The position numbers and the translations under genes were made by a program. The notes beneath the pieces are model-generated. The model had not been told where the DNA came from, searched no databases, and was given only the letters and a program-made list of their open reading frames with translations. A stretch of DNA of 64,000 nucleotides from Bradyrhizobium sp. BR 10289. GTDB taxonomy: Bacteria > Pseudomonadota > Alphaproteobacteria > Rhizobiales > Xanthobacteraceae. This document shows positions 9,471-20,699 of this stretch, piece after piece (position 1 is the stretch's first letter; each line of letters begins with the position of its first letter). The stretch is taken from positions 62,001-126,000 of the forward strand of contig NZ_JACOFR010000007.1 in the NCBI RefSeq assembly GCF_019455385.1. The letters run 5' to 3'.

Positions 9471-10528
9471 TCATGCCTTGTCGCCCGTTCTCGCCGGCAA
9501 CGCGTCCACGCCGCGCGGCGGTGCCTTCTGCTGTCTCTGCACAAAGGGGACCTGCGGTGTGGTGCGTGCGAGACCGGCCAGTGCCATCTTGCGCCGTCGC
9601 CGGGCCTGCAACTGATGATCCGCCAACACGCCGATCAGAATCACCGTCCCCATCACCGCGAAGTTCAGCGAGTTCGGGATGCCTAGGATATTCACGAGGT
9701 TCTGCAGCACCTGCAGCAGCGCAGTCCCCAGCAAGATACCGAGAATGGAGCCTTCGCCGCCGCGCAGGCTGCACCCGCCCAGCACGGCCGCCGCGATCGC
9801 GTAAAGCTCATAGAAATTGCCGAACGAGCTCGGAGACACCGAGTTCGTGTAGAACACGAACAGGACCGTCGAAACTCCGGCGAGCCCACCGCTGATGATG
9901 TAGGCCGTTGCAATCACGATATCCGTGTTGATGCCCGAGAAGCGCGCCGCCTCCTCGTTCTTGCCGACGGCATAAAGCCAGCGCCCGTAGACCGAGCGGT
10001 GCAGCAGCACGCCGAGGACGATCGCCAGGACGATCAGAAGGATGAAGGTATTCGGGATGCCCGCCACATTGCCGGAGGCAATGCTGCTGAGCGTCGCAGC
10101 CTCGTCGCCGTAGCCGAAGCCGCGTGTCGAGTCCGTCGTATAATAGCGGGCGGCGCCGCGATAGATCAGCAGCCCGCACAGCGTCACGATGAAGGGCTGC
10201 ATCTTCAGGCGGGTGACGAGGAAACCCTGAATGGCCCCCAGCGCGAGCCCGCCCAGCAGAACGGCCAGCAGCGCCAGAGGCCAGGGCACCTGGTACGTCG
10301 TCAAGAGGTCGATGAAGACCACACCGAGCAGCGCGAACATCGAGCCGAGCGAGAGGTCGATGCCGCCGGTGATGATCACGAGCCCTTCGCCCAGCGCAAA
10401 CACGCCGAACAGGCCGATCAGATTTGCCATGTTCAGCAGGTTGACCAGCGACAGAAAGGCCGGATTGATCGCACCGGTGACGGCGGAAATCAAAAGCAGC
10501 AGCAGGCCGAGGCCGAGCTCTTTCTTGT

Positions 10529-10532
<4 letters not shown>
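9471..10532 (-). CDS. Sugar ABC transporter permease (RbsC-like)
   Basis: A 353-residue inner-membrane permease of the ribose/xylose-type carbohydrate uptake 2 family. About eight to ten hydrophobic helices are visible, with the family sequences ITGGIDLSLGSM near residue 55 and YAIAAAVLGGCSLRGGEGS near residue 245. About 45 polar C-terminal residues after LADHQLQARRRRK are longer than usual and probably cytoplasmic. Its ATG overlaps the stop of the ATPase gene by 4 bases (ATGA), indicating translational coupling. Confidence 0.9.
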
Positions 10533-12055
<1,523 letters not shown>

Positions 12056-12105
12056 TCATCTCTCCTGCAACGACGCCCGGCGGCCGTGCCGCCGGGCGCT
12101 GAAAG

Positions 12106-13068
12106 TCACTTCTTCAGGAGGTTCTTCAGATCTGCGGTGAATTCCGCGACGTTGGACTTGCTGATCACCTTGGTCGGCACGATCAGCTTCCCGTCCGCCG
12201 GGATCCAGGACTTGTCGCCGTTCAGCGTCTTGATGATGTTGGTGGCGGAGAGATAGCCGAACTCATAAGGCTGCTGCACCACGGTCGATTCGATCGTGCC
12301 GTCGGAAACGCCCCGCAGCGTGCGCTGGTCCTCGTCGAACCCGACGATCTTCACCTTGCCCGCCTTGCCGGCCGCCTTGACCGCATCATAGATCAGCGGC
12401 GTCTCGTAGCTCCAGAGGCCGGACAGCAGCGCGATATCAGGGTATTTGACGAGCACGTTCTCGATGTTCGCCTTGGCCTTGGCGAAGTCCACCTGGTCGG
12501 TAAACACGTCGACCAGCTCGACCTTGGTGCCGGCGATCGCCTCCTTGATCCCCTGCACCCGCTCGCGGGCATTGTCCGCGTCCATCGTGCCGACGAACAG
12601 CGCGATCTTGCCGCCGTTCGGGAGCGCCTTCTTGATCTCTTCGCCGGCCTGCCGCCCGGCCGCGACGTTGTCGGTGCCGATATAGGCGAGACGCTTGCTT
12701 TGCGGCGCGTCGCTGTCGGTCGTGATCAACACGGTCTTGGCCGCAACCTTGTTGAGCTGCTCGGTCGCGTGCGGCGCATCGTCGACGGAGATGGAGATCC
12801 CGGCGACGCCGCGCACCAGCAGGTCATCCAGCTCGCGCCGCTGGCCCGCCGCCGTACCCTCATTGGTCACGATCAATTCGATGTTGTAGTCCGGGTGCTC
12901 CTTCTGCGCCTTTTCGAGCCCGCGGCCGGCGATGGTCCAGAAGTCGGCCGCAACATTGGTGACCAGCGCGATGGTCTTCTTCTGCTGGGCCTGCACCATC
13001 CCCGTCGCCATCGCGAGCGCGGCGGTCGCGAGCAGCGGCACTAGCAATTTCTTCATCGATCCATTCAT
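12106..13068 (-). CDS. Sugar ABC transporter substrate-binding protein (RbsB-like)
   Basis: A periplasmic binding protein of the peripla_BP_4 type, 320 residues from ATG 13068. The signal peptide is MKKLLVPLLATAALAMATGM ending near VQAQQ. The fold is marked by TIALVTNVAADFW at the first strand and KIVGFDEDQRTL near residue 240. A GTG at 13074 opens the frame 6 bases earlier, but GGGAGG sits properly spaced before ATG 13068. First gene of the operon, divergent from the ROK regulator. The ligand is unknown; ROK regulation and the OprB porin point to a sugar or polyol. Confidence 0.9.
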   Translation of the reverse strand: MNGSMKKLLVPLLATAALAMATGMVQAQQKKTIALVTNVAADFWTIAGRGLEKAQKEHPDYNIELIVTNEGTAAGQRRELDDLLVRGVAGISISVDDAPHATEQLNKVAAKTVLITTDSDAPQSKRLAYIGTDNVAAGRQAGEEIKKALPNGGKIALFVGTMDADNARERVQGIKEAIAGTKVELVDVFTDQVDFAKAKANIENVLVKYPDIALLSGLWSYETPLIYDAVKAAGKAGKVKIVGFDEDQRTLRGVSDGTIESTVVQQPYEFGYLSATNIIKTLNGDKSWIPADGKLIVPTKVISKSNVAEFTADLKNLLKK

Positions 13069-13123
13069 GTTCACCTCCCGATGGTCACCCCGGACGGGGC
13101 TTCACGACGCTTTTGCGCCTTGT

Positions 13124-13144
13124 TTTATTTACACAGCGAATAAA
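13124..13144. promoter_or_regulatory. Putative ROK operator 1, upstream of the sugar operon
   Basis: An inverted repeat TTTATT-N9-AATAAA, 56 bases upstream of the binding-protein start. Aligned without gaps to the palindrome at 13293-13313 it matches at 14 of 21 positions, mainly in the arms. Inferred binding site for the adjacent ROK regulator. Confidence 0.5.
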
Positions 13145-13292
13145 TGCTGCAGAGCAATGGCGCCAAAAGCAGGATGTATTGGCGCCTTCTTCAAGCGGAA
13201 ATAGTACATGAGGTATGATATTAGTAAATATGACTTCCGAAAGACGCTTTCTGGCTGTGCCTTTCCGATCACACTACCGCATCACCCGATAA

Positions 13293-13313
13293 TTAATTCA
13301 CTTAATGAATTAA
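13293..13313. promoter_or_regulatory. Putative ROK operator 2, perfect palindrome
   Basis: A perfect 8-base inverted repeat TTAATTCA-N5-TGAATTAA ends 9 bases before the ROK gene start. AT-rich palindromes of this length are typical of ROK repressor operators. The position suggests autoregulation. Confidence 0.65.
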
Positions 13314-13322
13314 AGAGACAAC

Positions 13323-14591
13323 ATGACTGACCAAATCGAGCCGCCGAGACGCGTCTCAAACCTCGCTCGCGGCTCGAACCGCGGCCGCCTGGTCGAAGTC
13401 TTGCGACGTCAGGGGCCGCTGCCGCGTGTGGAGCTTGCCCGCAGCACGGGATTGAGCTTCCCGGCCGTTTCCGGCCTGACGTCGCGGCTGATCGCCGAAG
13501 AGTTGCTGTGCGAGACCGAGACGCCGGCAACCTCATGGCCCGACGACACCGACGAGGACGATGCCGAGGGATCCAACGGCCGCCGCCGCGGCCGGCCCGC
13601 GGTGCTGCTGACGCTGAACCCGGAGTTCGGCCGCATCGTCGCGGTCTCGCTGCGCATGAATCTGATTGAAACATTGATCGCGGATTTCAGCGGCGCTGGC
13701 CTTGCCCAATCGCGGCTGGAAATCGCGACCAGGGCACTCGACGCGGGCGCGCTGTGCGACCTCGTGATTGCGCAGATCGATGCGATGCTCGAGGCGACGG
13801 CCACGCCGCGCCATCGCCTGTTGGGAATAGGGATTGCCCTGCAGGGCATCGTTAACGCGGACACCGGCCGGCATCTGTGGAGCCCGGCGCTGTCCGTCAC
13901 CGATGTCAATCTGGTGAAGCCGGTGCGCGAGGCCTTCGAGGCCGAAGTCGTCGTCGCAAATGACGCTGTCGCGGTTGCGCTCGCCCTCTGCGCCGCGGAG
14001 CCGTCATTGGCGCAGGGCCTGTCGGCCACGATCATGGTCGGCCACGGCGTCGGCATGGGCGTCGTTGTCGATGGTGAAGCGCGCTGGGGCGCCGGCGCCG
14101 GCAGCGAAATCGGCCATATCAAATTGGGATCGAACGGGCCGCAATGCCGCTGCGGCCAGCGCGGCTGCATCGAGGCCCACCTCGCCGACTATGCGCTCTA
14201 CCGCGACGCCCGTACCTTTCTCGACCTGCCGCCCGCAGCTGCGCAACAGCCCTCCGAGGCGCAGATGGCCCTGCTGCGCGAGCGCGCGCGGGGCGGCGAT
14301 CCCCGTCTCGAGCACGTCTTCCAGCAGGCAGGCCGCGCGCTTGCCGAGGCGGTCGCAGCAACGATCTCCGTGTTGCGCCCACACCATGTCATCCTGGCGG
14401 GACCCGGCCTGCAGGCCTTCGACATGATGCGCCGCGCCTATGAGGAACGGCTCGAGCAAGCGGTATTGCCATGGCTGCTTAAATCCACCGCGATCTATCT
14501 GCGTCCAAGCGGGTCGGCGGCCATCGTCGAAGGCATGGTACGCCGGACGCTGTGGGTCGTGGACCGAAACCGCGTGGAGGCAACCGAGTGA
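13323..14591 (+). CDS. ROK-family transcriptional repressor
   Basis: A 422-residue regulator with an N-terminal winged helix (SNRGRLVEVLRRQGPLPRVE followed by LARSTGLSFPAVSGL, about residues 18-60) and a C-terminal ROK sugar-kinase-like domain. ROK features seen are GIGIALQGIVN near residue 162, a glycine-rich GHGVGMGVV, SEIGHIKLG, and the zinc-binding CRCGQRGCIEAH near residue 278. These proteins repress sugar operons and are released by the sugar or its phosphate. An acidic insertion (about residues 70-85, TDEDDAEGSNG) lies between the domains. Divergent from the sugar ABC operon, so probably its regulator. Confidence 0.88.
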   Translation: MTDQIEPPRRVSNLARGSNRGRLVEVLRRQGPLPRVELARSTGLSFPAVSGLTSRLIAEELLCETETPATSWPDDTDEDDAEGSNGRRRGRPAVLLTLNPEFGRIVAVSLRMNLIETLIADFSGAGLAQSRLEIATRALDAGALCDLVIAQIDAMLEATATPRHRLLGIGIALQGIVNADTGRHLWSPALSVTDVNLVKPVREAFEAEVVVANDAVAVALALCAAEPSLAQGLSATIMVGHGVGMGVVVDGEARWGAGAGSEIGHIKLGSNGPQCRCGQRGCIEAHLADYALYRDARTFLDLPPAAAQQPSEAQMALLRERARGGDPRLEHVFQQAGRALAEAVAATISVLRPHHVILAGPGLQAFDMMRRAYEERLEQAVLPWLLKSTAIYLRPSGSAAIVEGMVRRTLWVVDRNRVEATE

Positions 14592-14767
14592 GCAGGCGTC
14601 AAGACAAGACGCTCGCGTTGGGGACATTGCACTCAAGATGTGCAGAAGCACTGCGATCGAGGCGCGCCGTGCACAAAATCCGACATGTACGTCACGGGAA
14701 TGTCATCTAACAATATCGGTTCCCTTCCGGACGGCCAGCCCTGCGGCCAATATCGATGGAGCCCGAT

Positions 14768-15805
14768 ATGTACCTGTGCACGATAAGCGGCCTGCGGCGC
14801 GCGCTCGTGTCGATCGCCGCCGCCATGTTCTGCCTCAGCACGGCAGCCCGCGCGGCGGACCTCACCGTCTACACGGCGCTGGAGGCCGACCAGATCAAGC
14901 CCTACAAGGCCGCGTTCGAGAAGGCCAATCCCGGCATCAACATCCTCTGGGTTCGCGACTCCACCGGCATCATCACCGCAAAACTCCTTGCGGAGAAAGC
15001 CAATCCCAAGGCCGACGTGGTGATGGGTCTTGCCGCGACGTCGCTGATGCTGCTGCAGAAGGAAGGCATGCTGATGCCTTACGCACCTGCCGGTCTGGAC
15101 AAGGTCGACGGCAAGATGCGCGATCCCGCGGCCTCGCCGCAATGGGTGGGCATGGACGTCTGGGCATCGGCCTTCTGCGTCAACACCGTGGAATCCGGCA
15201 AGAAGAACCTGCCGGAGCCCGCCTCCTGGGCCGATCTAACCAAGCCGGTCTATCAGGGGCAGATCGCCATGCCGAATCCGGCGTCCTCGGGGACCGGGTT
15301 TCTGATGGTCTCCGCCTGGCTCCAAATGTTCGGCTGGGACGGCGGCTGGAAGTATATGGACGAGCTTCACAAGAACATTGCGGCGTACACCCATTCCGGC
15401 TCCAAGCCGTGCCGGCAGGCTGCCGCCGGCGAATACGCGATCGGCCTCTCGTTCGAATACCGCGCCAACAAGACCAAGAAGGGTGGCGGGCCGATCAGCA
15501 TTGTCCTGCCCAAGGAAGGCCTCGGCTGGGACATGGAGGCGATCGGCATCATGAAGACCACCAAGGAGGCGGAGGCGGCGAAGAAGCTCGCCGACTGGGC
15601 GGCGACGCCGGAGGCCAACAAGCTCTACGCCGAGAACTTCGCGATCGTCGCGTTGCCGGGCATCGCAAGCTCGATGGAGTTTATCCAGGGTGACATCGAC
15701 AAGATGCTGATCAAGAACGACTTCGCCTGGGCCGCGGAAAACCGCGACAAGATCCTGGCGGAGTGGAGCAAGCGGTACGACGGCAAGTCCGAGCCCAAGA
15801 ATTGA
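14768..15805 (+). CDS. phnS: 2-aminoethylphosphonate ABC transporter, substrate-binding protein
   Basis: A periplasmic iron/AEP-type (Fbp-like) binding protein, 345 residues from ATG 14768. The signal peptide is followed by ADLTVYTALEADQIKPYKAA, the usual start of the mature protein in the phosphonate-linked subfamily. A GGAG lies 7 bases before ATG 14768; an in-frame ATG at 14756 is possible. Placement directly before a matching ATPase, a fused permease and phnX makes 2-aminoethylphosphonate or a close relative the likely ligand. The symbol follows the alternative AEP transporter naming and is by analogy. Confidence 0.8.
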   Translation: MYLCTISGLRRALVSIAAAMFCLSTAARAADLTVYTALEADQIKPYKAAFEKANPGINILWVRDSTGIITAKLLAEKANPKADVVMGLAATSLMLLQKEGMLMPYAPAGLDKVDGKMRDPAASPQWVGMDVWASAFCVNTVESGKKNLPEPASWADLTKPVYQGQIAMPNPASSGTGFLMVSAWLQMFGWDGGWKYMDELHKNIAAYTHSGSKPCRQAAAGEYAIGLSFEYRANKTKKGGGPISIVLPKEGLGWDMEAIGIMKTTKEAEAAKKLADWAATPEANKLYAENFAIVALPGIASSMEFIQGDIDKMLIKNDFAWAAENRDKILAEWSKRYDGKSEPKN

Positions 15806-15900
15806 AGAGCATGATCTGAGGGACTGAAAATCCGCCGGGGATTCCCGGAGCAACAAATCCGGCGGTGCACGGGCGCCGCCGGTCAATGCGGGACAGTGTC

Positions 15901-17004
15901 ATGGACAGCATGCCGACAAGAGAGCCCTATCTCCGCATCCGTAACCTCTCGAAAAAGTTCGGCGCATTCACCGCGCTGGACACTGTCGATCTCGACATCA
16001 TGCCGGGCGAGTTCGTCTCGTTCCTCGGGCCATCCGGCTGCGGCAAAACCACCCTGCTCCGCGCCATCTCCGGCCTCGACGTGCAGACCACCGGGTCCAT
16101 CCATCAGGGCGGGCGGGACATCTCGACGCTGCCGGTCGCCAAGCGCGATTTCGGCATCGTATTCCAGTCATATGCGCTGTTCCCGAACCTGACGATCAAG
16201 GACAATGTCGCCTACGGCCTGGTGTCGACAGGCGCGCCCCGCGTCGAGATCGACAAGCGGGTCAAGGAGCTGCTCGAACTCGTCGGCCTGCCCGAGCAGG
16301 CCGGCAAATATCCGGCGCAGCTCTCGGGCGGGCAGCAGCAGCGCGTCGCGCTCGCCCGCGCGCTGGCGCTGTCGCCAGGCCTTCTGCTGCTGGACGAGCC
16401 GCTATCGGCTCTCGACGCACGTGTCCGCGCGCGTCTGCGCGGCGAGATCCGCGACCTGCAGCAACGCCTCAAGCTGACCACGATCATGGTGACGCACGAT
16501 CAGGAGGAGGCGCTTACCATGTCCGACCGGATCGTGGTGATGAGCCATGGCAGGATCGAACAGGTCGGCACGCCCGACGAGATCTACGGCCGCCCCGCAA
16601 CGGCTTTCGTCGCCGACTTCGTCGGCAAGATGAACTTTCTGGAGGGGCGCATCCTCACCGGCAAGCGTGCGAATGTCGGCGGAGCCGTGCTCGATTTCGG
16701 CGAGGAGGTGCCGCTCGCCGAGGGCGCGGCCGTCACGGTCTGCCTCCGGCCGGAGGACGTGGTGGTGCGCGACATCGGCGAGCATTCGGACAATCGCCTG
16801 GCGGTCCAGGTCGGCGTGATGGAATTCATCGGCAATCATTTCGCGACGACCTTGCATGCGAGCGGCACGAACCTGAACTTCTCGGCCGACTTTTCCATCA
16901 ACGCGGTGCGCGACCTCGGCATTTCCTCGGGCGCGACCATCGAGGTCGCGCTGCCGCCGAAGAGACTGCGGGTGTTTGCCCAACAGCGCTCTGCGACAGC
17001 CTGA
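15901..17004 (+). CDS. phnT: 2-aminoethylphosphonate ABC transporter, ATP-binding protein
   Basis: A 367-residue ABC ATPase of the spermidine/iron/AEP class. Walker A GPSGCGKTT near residue 45, Q-loop FQSYALFPN, signature LSGGQQQRVALARAL, Walker B LLLLDEPLSALD and switch histidine VTHDQEEAL are all intact. The C-terminal 110 residues form a TOBE-like domain (VCLRPEDVVV). Several in-frame starts exist (GTG 15865, ATG 15886, 15901, 15910); ATG 15901 is chosen because the conserved region begins at YLRIRNLSKKFG soon after it. It sits between the binding protein and the permease. Confidence 0.85.
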   Translation: MDSMPTREPYLRIRNLSKKFGAFTALDTVDLDIMPGEFVSFLGPSGCGKTTLLRAISGLDVQTTGSIHQGGRDISTLPVAKRDFGIVFQSYALFPNLTIKDNVAYGLVSTGAPRVEIDKRVKELLELVGLPEQAGKYPAQLSGGQQQRVALARALALSPGLLLLDEPLSALDARVRARLRGEIRDLQQRLKLTTIMVTHDQEEALTMSDRIVVMSHGRIEQVGTPDEIYGRPATAFVADFVGKMNFLEGRILTGKRANVGGAVLDFGEEVPLAEGAAVTVCLRPEDVVVRDIGEHSDNRLAVQVGVMEFIGNHFATTLHASGTNLNFSADFSINAVRDLGISSGATIEVALPPKRLRVFAQQRSATA

Positions 17005-17020
17005 CACGGGAACAGCAGCG

Positions 17021-18739
17021 ATGGCGACCGAGACGCTGATCCTGCCTGATCATCCCGCCGCGGCCGCGCCGCTGCGGCAGAAGCTCGGGCGCGACGACTG
17101 GATCATGCGCGGCGCAGTCGTGGCGCTCGGCCTATGGTTGATCGTCACCGTATTGCTGCCGCTCTGGGCGCTGCTGTCCAAGAGCTTCCAGGCGGCGGAT
17201 GGCCGCTTCGTCGGCCTCGCCAATTTCCAGGCCTATTTCGCCAACCCGGCGCTGGCCGATTCGATCTGGCATTCGGTCTGGGTCTCGCTGCTGAGCACGG
17301 TCATCTGCGTCCTGCTCGCCTTCGTCTACGCCTACGGGCTGACGCGCACCTGCATGCCAGGGCGCGGACTGTTCCGCATCATCGCGCAGATCCCGATTCT
17401 CGCGCCCTCGCTGCTGCCCGCGATCAGCCTGGTATACCTGTTCGGCAACCAAGGCCTCGTCAAATGGATGCTGTTCGGCGCGTCGATCTACGGCCCGATC
17501 GGCATCGTCATGGGCGAGGTGTTCTGGACCTTCCCGCACGCGCTCATCATCATCACCACGGCACTGGCGATCTCGGACGCACGTCTGTACGAAGCGGCAG
17601 AAGCACTGCGGGCAAGCTCGCACCGCACCTTCTGGACGGTGACCATTCCCGGCGCGCGCTACGGACTGATCAGCGCAGTCTTCGTCGTCTTCACCCTTGT
17701 CATCACCGATTTCGGCGTACCGAAGGTCATCGGGGGCAAGTTCAACGTGCTCGCGACCGACATCTACAAACAGGTGGTCGGGCAGCAGAATTTCCAGATG
17801 GGTGCGGTGGTCGGCCTGATCCTGCTGTTGCCCGCAGCGCTAGCCTTCGTCGTCGATCAGCTCATGCAGCGGCGCCAGCTGGCGCTGCTCTCGGCGCGCG
17901 CCGTGCCGTATGCGCCCAAGCCCGACGCCACGATCGATCGCGCCATGCTGGCGATCTGCTCGCTGATCGCGTTCGCGATCCTCGTCATTCTCGGCGTGTC
18001 CTTCTTCGCCTCGATCGCGACCTTCTGGCCGTACAATCTGACGCCCAGCTTCAAGAATTTCGACTTCGACATGATGGATGGCGGCGGCTGGCGCAGCTAT
18101 TTCAACTCGCTTCTCATGGCCGGCCTCACCGCGCTGTTCGGGACCGCGGTGATCTTCACCGGCGCCTATCTCGTCGAGAAGACCCCGCGCTTTCGCGCCA
18201 TTCGCGGCTTCGTGCAGTTTCTCGCTCTGCTGCCACTGGCCGTTCCCGGACTGGTGCTCGGCCTCGGCTACATCTTCTTCTTCAACAACCCGGCCAATCC
18301 GCTGAACTTCATCTACGGCACCATGGCCATCCTGGTGATCTGCACCATCTCGCATTTCTACTCGGTCTCGCACCTGACCGCGGTGACGGCGCTGAAGCAG
18401 ATCGACCAGGAATTCGAGATCGTTTCGGCATCGCTCAGGGTGCCGTTCTGGCGTACCTTCATGCGCGTGACCCTGCCGGTCTGCCTGCCGGCCGTGCTGG
18501 ATATCGCCATGTATCTGTTCGTGAACGCGATGACGACCGTGTCCGCGGTGGTCTTCATCTACGCGCCGCACACGACGCTTGCGGCGATCGCCGTGCTCAA
18601 CATGGACGACGCGGGCGACGTGGCCCCGGCGGCGGCCATGGCCATGGTCGTATTCGCCACGGCGGCCGTCACGCGCGCCGTCTATATGTTACTCACGCAG
18701 GGCTATCTTGCGCGCGCACAAATGTGGAGAAAACGGTGA
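17021..18739 (+). CDS. phnV: 2-aminoethylphosphonate ABC transporter, fused permease
   Basis: A 572-residue integral membrane protein made of two permease modules in one chain, as in FbpB-type importers. Each half has an EAA-like cytoplasmic loop: YEAAEALRASSHRTFWTVTI in the first and SASLRVPFWRTFMRVTLPVC in the second. About twelve hydrophobic helices are visible. ATG 17021 (MATETLILPD) is preferred to the upstream in-frame start at 16976, which would overlap the ATPase gene. Its stop overlaps the GTG start of the FAD oxidoreductase gene (GTGA). Confidence 0.85.
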   Translation: MATETLILPDHPAAAAPLRQKLGRDDWIMRGAVVALGLWLIVTVLLPLWALLSKSFQAADGRFVGLANFQAYFANPALADSIWHSVWVSLLSTVICVLLAFVYAYGLTRTCMPGRGLFRIIAQIPILAPSLLPAISLVYLFGNQGLVKWMLFGASIYGPIGIVMGEVFWTFPHALIIITTALAISDARLYEAAEALRASSHRTFWTVTIPGARYGLISAVFVVFTLVITDFGVPKVIGGKFNVLATDIYKQVVGQQNFQMGAVVGLILLLPAALAFVVDQLMQRRQLALLSARAVPYAPKPDATIDRAMLAICSLIAFAILVILGVSFFASIATFWPYNLTPSFKNFDFDMMDGGGWRSYFNSLLMAGLTALFGTAVIFTGAYLVEKTPRFRAIRGFVQFLALLPLAVPGLVLGLGYIFFFNNPANPLNFIYGTMAILVICTISHFYSVSHLTAVTALKQIDQEFEIVSASLRVPFWRTFMRVTLPVCLPAVLDIAMYLFVNAMTTVSAVVFIYAPHTTLAAIAVLNMDDAGDVAPAAAMAMVVFATAAVTRAVYMLLTQGYLARAQMWRKR

Positions 18740-19887
18740 GCGTGTCCGGGGACGAATTCGATCTGGCCGTTGTCGGCGGTGGCATCTGCGGTCTCGCGCA
18801 TGCGCTTGCGGGCGTACGCAAGGGATTGCGGGTCGTGGTGATCGAGCGCGATGCGAGGGCGAACGGCGCCTCGATCCGCAATTTCGGCTTTGTCACCGTC
18901 ACCGGGCAGCAGCGCGGCCAGTGCTGGCAGCGGGCAATGCGGTCGGCGCAGGTCTGGGCCGAAGTGGCCCCGGCCGCGGGCATCAGGATCGAGCATGCCG
19001 GACTGGCGGTCGCGGTGCGACGGCCGGAAGCCGCGGCCGTGCTCGAGGCATTCCGCACCACCGAGATGGGCGAAGGCTGCGAGCTTCTGAGTCCGACGGA
19101 AGCGGGCCGGCGTTTCCCGATGCTGCGGACCGACGATCTGCAAGCCGTTCTGGCAAGCCCTCATGATCTGCGGGTGGAGTCGCGCATCGCCGTGCCGGCG
19201 CTAGCAAAGTGGCTCGCCGAGGTGCACGGCGTCACCTTCCTGTATCAGACGCTGGCCAAGGAGGTCGCTCCGCCGGTGATCGACACCACGCGCGGGCCGG
19301 TCCGGGCCCGGCTCTGCGTGGTCTGCCCCGGCGACGATTTCCTCAGCCTCTATCCGGAGCGCATCAGCGCTTACGGCCTGGTCCGCTGCAAGCTGCATAT
19401 GCTCAGTGTCGCGTCCGCGAGCGCGATGCCGCGCTTCAACGCAGCCGTGATGTCGGACCTCGGCCTCGTGCGTTACCTCGGCTACGCCGAATTGCCCGAG
19501 GCCGCCGCGCTGAAGCAGCGGCTCGAAGCGGAGCAAGGTGAGCATCTGGCCAACGGCGTGCATCTGATCGCCGTACAGAGCGAAGATGGCTCGCTCGTCG
19601 TCGGCGATTCCCACCACTACGACACGACGCCGGACCCGTTCGGTCCTGAAGCGGTGGACGAGTTGATCATGGACGAATTCCGGCAGGTCTTGGCCTGGCC
19701 AACGCCTGTCATCCGCGAGCGCTGGATCGGCACCTATTCGTCGGCGTCCGACCGGCTGATGCTGATCGATCGCCCCTCTGAAGTTGTCCGCCTCGTCATG
19801 ATCACCAGCGGCACCGGCGCCAGCACCTCGTTTGCGATCGCCGAGGAAGTAATTGACGAATTGACCTCCGGGAGCCACGCGACATGA
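18736..19887 (+). CDS. FAD-dependent oxidoreductase of phosphonate clusters
   Basis: A 383-residue DAO-type flavoprotein. The dinucleotide-binding motif VVGGGICGLAHALAGVRKG lies near the N-terminus, with VVVIERDARANGASIRNFGF binding the adenosine, and a C-terminal FAD-contacting TSGTGAST. Members recur beside phnX and phnW-like genes. From the literature I recall that such enzymes oxidise 2-aminoethylphosphonate or N-methylated forms; which substrate applies here is not visible. The start is GTG 18736, overlapping the permease stop; GTG 18742 is an alternative. The frame stays open far upstream (to 17134), but that part lies inside the permease gene. It ends in an ATGA overlap with phnX. Confidence 0.85.
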   Translation: MSVSGDEFDLAVVGGGICGLAHALAGVRKGLRVVVIERDARANGASIRNFGFVTVTGQQRGQCWQRAMRSAQVWAEVAPAAGIRIEHAGLAVAVRRPEAAAVLEAFRTTEMGEGCELLSPTEAGRRFPMLRTDDLQAVLASPHDLRVESRIAVPALAKWLAEVHGVTFLYQTLAKEVAPPVIDTTRGPVRARLCVVCPGDDFLSLYPERISAYGLVRCKLHMLSVASASAMPRFNAAVMSDLGLVRYLGYAELPEAAALKQRLEAEQGEHLANGVHLIAVQSEDGSLVVGDSHHYDTTPDPFGPEAVDELIMDEFRQVLAWPTPVIRERWIGTYSSASDRLMLIDRPSEVVRLVMITSGTGASTSFAIAEEVIDELTSGSHAT

Positions 19888-20699
19888 CCGACAAATTCGA
19901 GCACGTCCGGGCCGTGGTGTTCGACTGGGCCGGCACGACGGTGGACCATGGCTCGCTGGCGCCGATGGGCGTGTTCGTCGAGGCGTTCGCGCGCTTCGGC
20001 GTGACCATCACCGTCGACGAGGCGCGCGGGCCGATGGGCATGGCCAAGCGTCCCCACATCGCCGCGCTCCTTCGCCTGCCGCGGATCGCCGCCGCGTGGC
20101 GCGACAAGCATGGGCGTGAGCCGACCGACGCCGACATCGATGCACTCTACGCGGTGTTCGTACCGATGAATGTCGAAGTCGCCGCCCGCTACGCCGACGT
20201 CATTCCGGGCGTGGCCGAGGCAGTCGCGCAGCTACGTCGCCGCGGGCTGAAGATCGGCTCGAGCACGGGCTACACGCGCGAGATCATGGCCGAGGTCATT
20301 CCGGTCGCGGCCGCGCAAGGCTATGCGCCCGACAGCATCGTCTGCACCGGCGACACGCCCGACGGCCGCCCCACGCCGTTCATGCTCTACAAGGCCTTCC
20401 TCGAGCTCGCCGTCTGGCCGGCCTGGAGCTGCGTCAAGGTCGACGACACCGAGGTTGGGATCAAGGAGGGCCTCAACGGCGGCTGCTGGACGGTCGGCGT
20501 GGCCGTCACCGGCAACGTATTCGGATTGTCGCTCGCAGACACCGCGGCACTGCCGCCGAAAGCCTTCGCCGAGCGGCGCGCGGCAGCGGCCCGCCGGCTG
20601 ACGGATGCCGGCGCCCATTACGTGATCGACGGCGTCGCCGACATCATCCCGGTGATCGCCGCGATCGAAGGCCGGCTGGCGCGCGGAGAGCGGCCATGA
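19884..20699 (+). CDS. phnX: Phosphonoacetaldehyde hydrolase PhnX
   Basis: A 271-residue HAD-superfamily enzyme that cleaves the C-P bond of phosphonoacetaldehyde to acetaldehyde and phosphate. The nucleophile motif VVFDWAGTTVDHG is near the N-terminus. MGMAKRPHIAAL carries the lysine expected to form the Schiff base with the aldehyde. GSSTGYTREIM and KVDDTEVGIKEGLNGG give the remaining HAD motifs. It overlaps both neighbours by 4 bases (ATGA on each side), so it is translated in step with the FAD enzyme and the lyase. Confidence 0.95.
   Translation: MTDKFEHVRAVVFDWAGTTVDHGSLAPMGVFVEAFARFGVTITVDEARGPMGMAKRPHIAALLRLPRIAAAWRDKHGREPTDADIDALYAVFVPMNVEVAARYADVIPGVAEAVAQLRRRGLKIGSSTGYTREIMAEVIPVAAAQGYAPDSIVCTGDTPDGRPTPFMLYKAFLELAVWPAWSCVKVDDTEVGIKEGLNGGCWTVGVAVTGNVFGLSLADTAALPPKAFAERRAAAARRLTDAGAHYVIDGVADIIPVIAAIEGRLARGERP

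Noticed and set aside
17134..18735. Long plus frame running into the FAD oxidoreductase (a 917-codon open frame)
   Set aside because: The upstream 534 codons lie inside the permease gene in another frame and read as Arg/His-rich low-complexity protein. Only the part from GTG 18736 shows flavoprotein motifs.
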